From positions 62,001-126,000 of the forward strand of contig JALOOM010000010.1 of the NCBI GenBank assembly GCA_025454395.1: a DNA stretch of 64,000 nt, given 5' to 3'. Within the stretch, counting starts at the first letter, position 1. Each line of letters begins with the position of its first letter. The DNA comes from Elainella sp. Prado103. Lineage in GTDB: Bacteria; Cyanobacteriota; Cyanobacteriia; Elainellales; Elainellaceae. Positions 58,186-64,000 of the stretch are shown here, piece by piece. The position numbers were made by a program, and so were the translations under genes. Under the pieces are notes generated by a model. The model was given only the letters and a program-made list of their open reading frames with translations. It was not told the origin of the DNA and did not search any database.

Positions 58186-59073
58186 CTAATAAATGCCAAC
58201 GTAACGCCGCAGAAATGATTCCAGGGTTTCTAGCTTCAGGTTAAACTGGGTTTCTAAAATTTCAGTTTCAGCAGGAGTACAGAAAAATTCATTGGCTAGC
58301 AAGGTTCTAAACGTGCCGATCGCGTTACTCGCTGCTGGACTAACCAATCCTAGGACGGTACGAACAGCATCCACAGTAGCCAGGGGGGGATTAATCACGA
58401 TCGGTTCACGGTTAAAGATTTTGCCGAAAATTTTAGGAATGTCGGCCCGATTTAACACTTCTGGGCCACCAACGGCATAGGTCTGATTGCGGGCAGCTTC
58501 GGTGATTGGTGCAACTGCTGCCATTTGGGCTAAATCATCGGTGCTAACGATCGAAGTGCGGATTTGGGGATCGCCTACCAGCAGATAAATTCCAGTCTGG
58601 CGAAACTGCTCTGCGAGAGGCAGGAGATTGGAGGCAAACCCCGAAGGACGCAAAATCGTATAGTTGAGCCCACTGGTTTTCAAGGCTTGCTCAATCGCCC
58701 ACTTGGCCTTAAAAACGGGCGCATCTTCATAGCCCCGATCGGCTCCCAATACAGAGATAAACACAAAATGCTCTACCCTGGCCGCCTTCGCAGCTTCAAT
58801 TAAATCCAGGTTGGCCCGATAATCGATCGCCTGAGCACTGCCAGACGAGGCATTTGAACCATGGGCACTAATCACATACTGCACCCCCTGACAAGCGCGA
58901 TCAATATCCCGGCACTCGCGCAAATCACCAATGGCAATCTCTGCCCCCCGGTGGGCCAATTCTCCATAGCGAGAGGTCAGCCGCACGAAAGCGCGCACCG
59001 CTTGATCCCGTTCCCGTAGCGATCGAACAATCCGCTTTCCCAGTCCACCCGTGGATCCTGTAACTAGATACAT
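58186..59073 (-). CDS. NmrA-like/Ycf39-like atypical SDR
   Basis: 295 residues; AGGAGG 8 nt before ATG. The NAD(P) loop is MYLVTGSTGGLGKRIVRSL at the N-terminus. The active-site YxxxK of classical SDRs is absent, as in NmrA/Ycf39 types (AKWAIEQALKTSGLNYTILRPSGFASNL). The end (KLETLESFLRRYVGIY) is distinctive. The role is unknown; related cyanobacterial proteins act in photosystem assembly or redox sensing. It is convergent with the DUF92 gene and 12 bp from the GNAT stop. Confidence 0.88.
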   Translation of the reverse strand: MYLVTGSTGGLGKRIVRSLRERDQAVRAFVRLTSRYGELAHRGAEIAIGDLRECRDIDRACQGVQYVISAHGSNASSGSAQAIDYRANLDLIEAAKAARVEHFVFISVLGADRGYEDAPVFKAKWAIEQALKTSGLNYTILRPSGFASNLLPLAEQFRQTGIYLLVGDPQIRTSIVSTDDLAQMAAVAPITEAARNQTYAVGGPEVLNRADIPKIFGKIFNREPIVINPPLATVDAVRTVLGLVSPAASNAIGTFRTLLANEFFCTPAETEILETQFNLKLETLESFLRRYVGIY

Positions 59074-59085
59074 GGATCGATCCTC

Positions 59086-59880
59086 CTAAAGTTGCTTCCG
59101 CAAAAATAACTGTCGCGGCTGTCCCAGCATGACTGTCAAAGGGTTGATTTCAATTCGTTGTAACCGATATCCAGCTTTCCAGTACAATCGTTTCGCCCGA
59201 TGATTATTCTCTAAGACATGCAGATAAAGATCTCGAAAGCCCCAATCTCGTGCGATCCGTTCGCAAGTTTGCAACAGTTGCAAGGCGACTCCTTGGCGGC
59301 GATAGGCTTCCTGCACTGCTAAATTCGACAAATAGAGATACTTGGCAGTCCAGGGCTGGAAGAGGGGAGGACTTTTGACGCTGATTTCGACCGTCCCTAG
59401 CAACGAATCTACCGCCGATAAAGCTGGGAAAGGAACAAGTCGTTTTCGCAGTTCGAAGGGATACGATCGATCGGGGTCTGTTGTGGGAGGAGCTGATTTG
59501 ACGGCAACCAGGCAAGCATACTGGGATCCTCTCGTATAGAGACGGCTTTTCAAATCCTCGTAAATTCCAGATCTCAGGAGAGGATAGAGCCATCCCATCC
59601 AACCTTCTTGACGATGGAAGCTACTGGCTAGGACATCGGATAGAGCCGCAAGATCCTGCTGGCGCACTGTTCGCACCAAAAAGGCAGGGTTAACTGTGGG
59701 TGCGTGCGCATCACCCAGATTGGGAGCATCACCCAGATTGGGAGCATCATGCCAGTGAGGATTGGGAATTGCCGATGGATGAGATAGGGCTGACTCTGGG
59801 TGGGAAGCCTCTGAGTGGGAACTGAACATGGGCTGAGGATGGAACGATGCCCTCATTGTAGTCTTAGAGAATTCGCTCAA
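59086..59880 (-). CDS. GNAT family N-acetyltransferase
   Basis: 264 residues. TTG 59880 has GGAGG 5 nt upstream. A Ser/His/Pro-rich N-terminus contains a tandem DAPNLG duplication (18-bp DNA repeat, in frame). The GNAT domain (about 65-260) carries the acetyl-CoA motif AVQEAYRRQGVALQLLQTCERIARDWGF and HVLENNHRAKRLYWKAGY. The acceptor is unknown. It lies just upstream of the SDR gene on the same strand. Confidence 0.9.
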   Translation of the reverse strand: MSEFSKTTMRASFHPQPMFSSHSEASHPESALSHPSAIPNPHWHDAPNLGDAPNLGDAHAPTVNPAFLVRTVRQQDLAALSDVLASSFHRQEGWMGWLYPLLRSGIYEDLKSRLYTRGSQYACLVAVKSAPPTTDPDRSYPFELRKRLVPFPALSAVDSLLGTVEISVKSPPLFQPWTAKYLYLSNLAVQEAYRRQGVALQLLQTCERIARDWGFRDLYLHVLENNHRAKRLYWKAGYRLQRIEINPLTVMLGQPRQLFLRKQL

Positions 59881-60356
59881 ACCGCCCTCCTGCGGATCGA
59901 TCGTGATTTCTGCCTGGTATCAGCCCTAGGATTTTGGGCATTCTGGAGGGTGAAGTTTGTGGACTATCAGATGTTTCAAGCAGGATTCAGACCTATGGAC
60001 TGGCAAACTTTGAAGTACCAAACTTGGCCAGATCAAGCTTGGCCAGATCAAGCTTGGCCAGATCAAGCTTTACTAGATCAAGCTTTACCAGATCAAGCGT
60101 TGAAGCACCAATTAATTGGGGCATCCAATGAACGGCCGAATTTGCGACTCAGTTCTGTTCGGAGACAGAGTTCAAGGTTTGGCTTAAACCTGGCTAGTGC
60201 TGCGCTAGTCGGATCTGAAATTGGTTATACCTAAGATGGGTTACGCCAGTCTAGTCGCATGGGAACCATGATCGATCGTCTTGCCCGCAACTGCCAAAAC
60301 CTTGTCTGCTGCTCTCTCACCTCGCCCAACTGCCCTCTAAAGGAGGAGAGTGGTGC
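59881..60356. other. 476-bp gap with 15-bp repeat upstream of cyaC
   Basis: It contains the array cttggccagatcaag (60023-60097, five copies). A plus-strand frame at 59815-60234 translates through the array as DQAWP/DQALP units but starts inside the GNAT gene and has no family features; it is treated as non-coding. AAAGGAGGAGAG just before the cyaC ATG is a strong ribosome site. Confidence 0.7.
60023..60097. repeat. 15-bp tandem repeat, 5 units
   Basis: Three exact copies of cttggccagatcaag are followed by two drifted ones (ctttactagatcaag, ctttaccagatcaag). Confidence 0.97.
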
Positions 60357-63300
60357 ATGAAATCTCTAGATTCTTCCAAACCTTGCATCCTTGTGGTTGA
60401 TGATGAGCCGGACAATCTGGATCTGCTCTATCGCACTTTTTATCGAGAATTTCAGGTCTTACGGGCAGAAAGTGGGCCGGTTGCCCTGGAACTGTTGGCT
60501 GAAGTGGATGATGTTTCGGTGATTATTTCCGATCAGCGCATGCCGTTGATGAGTGGCACAGAGTTGCTGAGTCTGACGGCGAGCCAATATCCCGACACTA
60601 TCCGTATTCTACTAACCGGCTATACCGATGTTGTTGATCTGGTAGAAGCAATTAATTCGGGCAAGGTGTTTAAGTATGTCACCAAACCCTGGAAAGATGA
60701 AGAACTGAAAGCAGTGGTAAGGCAGGCGGTAGAGACCCATAATGTGCTGAAAACTCGCACCCAGGAGCTATGCCGCACTCTGAAGCAAGAATCGCTGCTA
60801 AATGTGGTCACGAACACTATTCGCAGTGCGTTGGACTACCGGCAGATCTTGCAGACGATCGTAGAAACGGTTGGACAAATGTTTGAGGTGGATTGTTGCA
60901 TTTTGCGGCCGCTGCAACAGGGGCGCTTGCAAGATGAAGCTTTCCTCTATCAAGCCCGGATGAGTGGGCCGTCGATCGCCGCACTGAAGCACACCATTTG
61001 GGAAATTGATCAGGTACAGGTGATTACCGAACCGTTACAAGCTGCCTGCCTCTACGAAGACCCTCAAGGCTTGCGGCAGCAGGCTTATCAGAATGCCCAA
61101 ATTTCTGCCAGCTTGATTGTGCCCCTGATCTGTCAGCAAGAGTTGATGGCGGTGATGGCTCTGCATCAATGTGGGCAACCCCGGGTTTGGCAAGAGGATG
61201 AAGTTCAATTGGTGGTTATGGTGGCAGATCAGGCGGCTTTGGCGCTTTCCCAGGCTCGAGCCTACGAACAGGTGGAAGCTTTGGCAAAACGCGAACGGCT
61301 CGTGAACACCATTACCGCAGCTATTCGTTCCAGTCTCGATCTGGAAGACATTTTTGCGGCGATCACCCAACAGTTAGGGCAAGCTCTCCAAGTGGATGGT
61401 TGTGCCTTATCTCTCTGGACCGCAGACGATCGGTTTGTGCAATGTGTCGGGCTGTACGATGCTATCCAGTCTTCTGCTGGAGCCTTCTCTGCTGAAGGAA
61501 CAGTGCCAGCCCATCGTCCTCAGTTGCCGCAGTCGGCCGCGCCGATCGATGGCAACCCTGTCTTGCAAACCCTGTTGCAAACCCAGGCTCCGGTGGTGAT
61601 CAACGATCTTAGCCAACAGCCGCAAATGAATGTGTTGGATTTGCCGTTGCGAGTTCCGGCACGGGCCTTATTAGTAGTGCCGTTGATCCACAATGGCAAA
61701 ATTATCGGCAGCATTTCTCTGCGGCAGGTACGGCTGCCTCGCCAATGGCAACCGGCCGAAGTCGAGCTGTCTCAGGCAGTTGCAGCCCAAGCAGCTATTG
61801 CAGTACAACAATCTCGCCTTTACCAAACCACCCGCGAACAAGCCGAAAAATTGCTGGAACTCGATCGCCAGAAAACAGAATTTTTTCAAAATGTCTCCCA
61901 TGAATTTCGCACTCCCCTAACCTTGACGATCGGTCCTCTGGAGTCGGCGGTGGCCCAAGGACAAAGCTTGTCTTATGAACAATCGGTGATCGCCCTTCGG
62001 AATTCACGGCGATTACTCCGGTTAGTCAATCAATTGCTCGATCTGCAACGGCTTGATGCGGGACGGATGCAACCCACATTTCGCCCTTGTGATCCGCTCA
62101 CCTTAATTGAACAAATTGTCGATTCGTTTCGCCCCTACTGTGAAAAAAAACGAGTTGCCCTGCTCACCCATCTCTCCCACTGTCCAGCGGTTTATCTTGA
62201 TGTCGAGCAATTTGATAAGGTACTTTACAACCTGCTGTCGAATGCCATTAAGTTTACAGAACCGGGTGGCAAGATTGAGGTGCTGCTGCAATCTACCCCC
62301 ACTCACTGTGTGATGCAAGTGCGGGATACCGGGATTGGCATTCGCTCCGATCAGTTGCCTCACCTGTTCGGGCGATTTCGTCAGGCGGATGGATCGGCCA
62401 GCCGTGGCTATGAAGGGAGTGGGCTCGGATTAGCGTTGGTCAAGGAGCTGGTTGAGCTGCATGGGGGCCGGGTCACGGTTGAATCAGCCTATGGTGTAGG
62501 CTCCGTTTTTTCAGTCTGGCTGCCCTTTGGGGCGGATCACCTGCCCGCTGCCCAAGTGACCAAACGGGCGATCGATCTAGAATCGAGTCGGGCTTCGATC
62601 GAACTCTCCAACCTGGAAACAGAGCTAGAGTCGGGAGATTTTTCCAGCCCAGCCAGTGTGACTGTGATCGATCCACCGGAACCAGACGATCACCTCCAGT
62701 CCACCCCCCCCTGCACCCGCATTTTAGTGGTTGATGACAATGCCGATATGCGGAGTTATGTCTCTAGTGTTTTGCAGCGAGCAGGCTATCAGATCTGGAC
62801 GGCTCGGCATGGGGCGGAAGGCTTTGAAGCGGCACAAGCTTGTCATCCGCATTTGATTGTCACCGATCTAATGATGCCATTGGTGTCTGGGTTGGAAATG
62901 ATCCAGTTGATCCGGCAACAGGAGGGTTTGCAAGGCATCCCGATCGTTCTCCTGACCGCCAAAGCCGATGAAGATACCCGCATCGAAGGGGTAGAGATGG
63001 GAGCCGATGCCTATCTAGCGAAACCCTTTAATGATCGAGAACTCTTAGCCGAAGTGCGCAATTTGTTAGCACTCAAAGCCAATGAGCGACGAGTAGCTGA
63101 ACTCAATACCTACCTGACCCAGTCGGTATTACAACGGTTTCTGCCCCCAGCCCTGGTTTCGAAAGCCGCCAAAGGCGAGTTGGCGCTCGATCTGACTCCG
63201 GAGCCGCGCATGATTACGGTGTTATTCAGCGATATCGTCGGATTTACCCAACTTTCTAACACACTGCGATCCCGGCGAGTGGCTGAGTTGCTGAATGAAT

Positions 63301-63764
63301 ATCTCTCGGAAATGACCCAGGCGGTGTTTGATAATGGCGGCACGGTCGATAAATTTGTGGGCGATGCCATTTTGGCCTTGTTTGGGGCCCCAGAAGATCT
63401 AAGCCCGAATGAGCAGGTTGATCGGGCGATCGCCGCTGCTCGGCAGATGCATCAGTCCCTCCAGCGGCTGAACCAACGGTGGCAAGCCCAAGGTTTAGCG
63501 CCTATTCAATTTCGCTGTGGCATTCATCAAGGCACAGCGGTAGTGGGTATGTTTGGCAGCAAGGCGCGCTCAGACTACACGGCGATCGGTCCTAGCGTTA
63601 ACATTGCCGCTCGATTGCAAGAAGCGGCGCAACCCAATTCAATCTTGGTATCCGCCGCTGTTGCTGACTATTTGCCGGATCGCTGGATCACGAAAGCCGG
63701 TTCCTTGACCTTGAAGGGAGTTGATGAGACTGTCCTGACCTTTCTGGTGGATTTAGAACCTTAG
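60357..63764 (+). CDS. cyaC: CyaC-type hybrid: receiver-GAF-GAF-histidine kinase-receiver-adenylate cyclase
   Basis: 1135 residues; strong GGAGGAG upstream. Domains in order: receiver 1 (about 8-130, phospho-acceptor Asp59), GAF (about 150-300), GAF (about 320-490), HisKA with His515 in FFQNVSHEFRTPL, HATPase (N box NLLSNAIKFTEPG about 625, GSGLGLALVKELV about 687), receiver 2 (about 785-905, Asp837), and class III adenylate cyclase (about 945-1135). Cyclase metal residues are Asp959 (FSDIVGFT) and Asp1003 (KFVGDAILALFG); Lys999 and YTAIGPSVNIAARL support ATP as substrate. The layout matches cyanobacterial CyaC (cAMP signalling with phosphorelay). It stands alone. Confidence 0.95.
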   Translation: MKSLDSSKPCILVVDDEPDNLDLLYRTFYREFQVLRAESGPVALELLAEVDDVSVIISDQRMPLMSGTELLSLTASQYPDTIRILLTGYTDVVDLVEAINSGKVFKYVTKPWKDEELKAVVRQAVETHNVLKTRTQELCRTLKQESLLNVVTNTIRSALDYRQILQTIVETVGQMFEVDCCILRPLQQGRLQDEAFLYQARMSGPSIAALKHTIWEIDQVQVITEPLQAACLYEDPQGLRQQAYQNAQISASLIVPLICQQELMAVMALHQCGQPRVWQEDEVQLVVMVADQAALALSQARAYEQVEALAKRERLVNTITAAIRSSLDLEDIFAAITQQLGQALQVDGCALSLWTADDRFVQCVGLYDAIQSSAGAFSAEGTVPAHRPQLPQSAAPIDGNPVLQTLLQTQAPVVINDLSQQPQMNVLDLPLRVPARALLVVPLIHNGKIIGSISLRQVRLPRQWQPAEVELSQAVAAQAAIAVQQSRLYQTTREQAEKLLELDRQKTEFFQNVSHEFRTPLTLTIGPLESAVAQGQSLSYEQSVIALRNSRRLLRLVNQLLDLQRLDAGRMQPTFRPCDPLTLIEQIVDSFRPYCEKKRVALLTHLSHCPAVYLDVEQFDKVLYNLLSNAIKFTEPGGKIEVLLQSTPTHCVMQVRDTGIGIRSDQLPHLFGRFRQADGSASRGYEGSGLGLALVKELVELHGGRVTVESAYGVGSVFSVWLPFGADHLPAAQVTKRAIDLESSRASIELSNLETELESGDFSSPASVTVIDPPEPDDHLQSTPPCTRILVVDDNADMRSYVSSVLQRAGYQIWTARHGAEGFEAAQACHPHLIVTDLMMPLVSGLEMIQLIRQQEGLQGIPIVLLTAKADEDTRIEGVEMGADAYLAKPFNDRELLAEVRNLLALKANERRVAELNTYLTQSVLQRFLPPALVSKAAKGELALDLTPEPRMITVLFSDIVGFTQLSNTLRSRRVAELLNEYLSEMTQAVFDNGGTVDKFVGDAILALFGAPEDLSPNEQVDRAIAAARQMHQSLQRLNQRWQAQGLAPIQFRCGIHQGTAVVGMFGSKARSDYTAIGPSVNIAARLQEAAQPNSILVSAAVADYLPDRWITKAGSLTLKGVDETVLTFLVDLEP

Positions 63765-63833
63765 TTGGGGTTAGTTGGCGCTAGGACTGCTGAGCCAGTT
63801 TCAGCGATCGGGCACTGTGACAAGGCTGCCAAC

Positions 63834-64000
63834 TCAGGCTGTCTCTGGGCTAGCATCAGGGCTGGTAGTATTCTGCTCTTTGGCAAGGCGACGCTTGCGA
63901 GCATAGAGCTGAATAATAGCCGCCATCGCTACAATCATCGCAACGACAGCCCAAGTGGCGGCAGAAGTGGGAAAGCTATTTTTGAAGACGGCCAGCAGCA
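63834..64000 (-). CDS. C-terminus of an unidentified membrane protein (5' end outside window)
   Basis: On the minus strand the frame enters at the right edge and ends at TGA (plus-strand tca 63834). The last 55 residues contain one membrane helix (ATWAVVAMIVAMAAIIQLYA) after the sequence VFKNSFPTSA and a short basic/acidic tail (RKRRLAKEQNTTSPDASPETA split at a Lys). It is convergent with cyaC. Too little is visible to assign a family. Confidence 0.6.
   Translation of the reverse strand, partial: LLAVFKNSFPTSAATWAVVAMIVAMAAIIQLYARKRRLAKEQNTTSPDASPETA

Noticed and set aside
59815-60234. 139-residue plus-strand frame with DQAWP/DQALP units
   Set aside because: It begins inside the GNAT gene on the other strand and owes its openness to a 15-bp repeat.

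Overview
The window is chromosomal DNA from a cyanobacterium. It encodes photosystem I PsaM, a high-light-inducible (Hlip) protein, a tocopherol/plastoquinone-pathway methyltransferase of the Sll0418 type, a CyaC-type adenylate cyclase and a UroD, and the HIP1 core CGATCG is extremely dense throughout. No rRNA, convincing tRNA, CRISPR array or intact transposase was seen. The genus cannot be fixed by eye.

Layout. Positions 1-8575 hold five minus-strand genes reading leftwards: a cytoplasmic-type subtilase, a peptidoglycan-binding-like protein with a 14-residue repeat stalk, two proteins I do not recognise, and a protein of at least 827 residues with collagen-like Gly-Pro-Gln modules that runs off the left edge. 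This is the best candidate for an undescribed system. Positions 9.5-35 kb are mostly housekeeping and transport genes: htpG, a 2OG-Fe(II) oxygenase, purH, an esterase, coaBC, ftsW, hemE, an NMT1-like binding protein, a Na+/H+ antiporter, an rRNA methyltransferase, a DedA protein and ahcY. They end in an STAND-like ATPase/WD40 protein translationally coupled to a BMP-type ABC ATPase, with the BMP binding lipoprotein upstream. Positions 35-44 kb hold a TPR protein, a LapA-domain protein, ubiX, an RNase R-type exonuclease, phoU, a 1.5-kb repeat-rich gap and psaM. Positions 44.5-50.3 kb hold acs and a five-gene nickel/cobalt ECF uptake operon with overlapping genes. Positions 51-64 kb hold an Hlip gene, the MPBQ-type methyltransferase, a VOC protein, a coiled-coil/EamA fusion, an M42 peptidase, a DUF92 (VTE6-like) membrane protein, an NmrA-like SDR, a GNAT and cyaC.

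Genome dynamics. Two non-autonomous inverted-repeat elements are visible. A 174-bp MITE-like element has three copies, one with a perfect 9-bp target duplication. A second 154-bp element sits inside one of those copies with a 10-bp duplication. Short tandem repeats of 11-18 bp are everywhere. At seven genes the repeat unit overlaps the stop codon, so tandem copies of the last codons lie just downstream of the gene. Repeats inside genes have units that are multiples of 3 bp, whereas intergenic ones have any length. This suggests continuing tandem duplication filtered by selection on reading frame.
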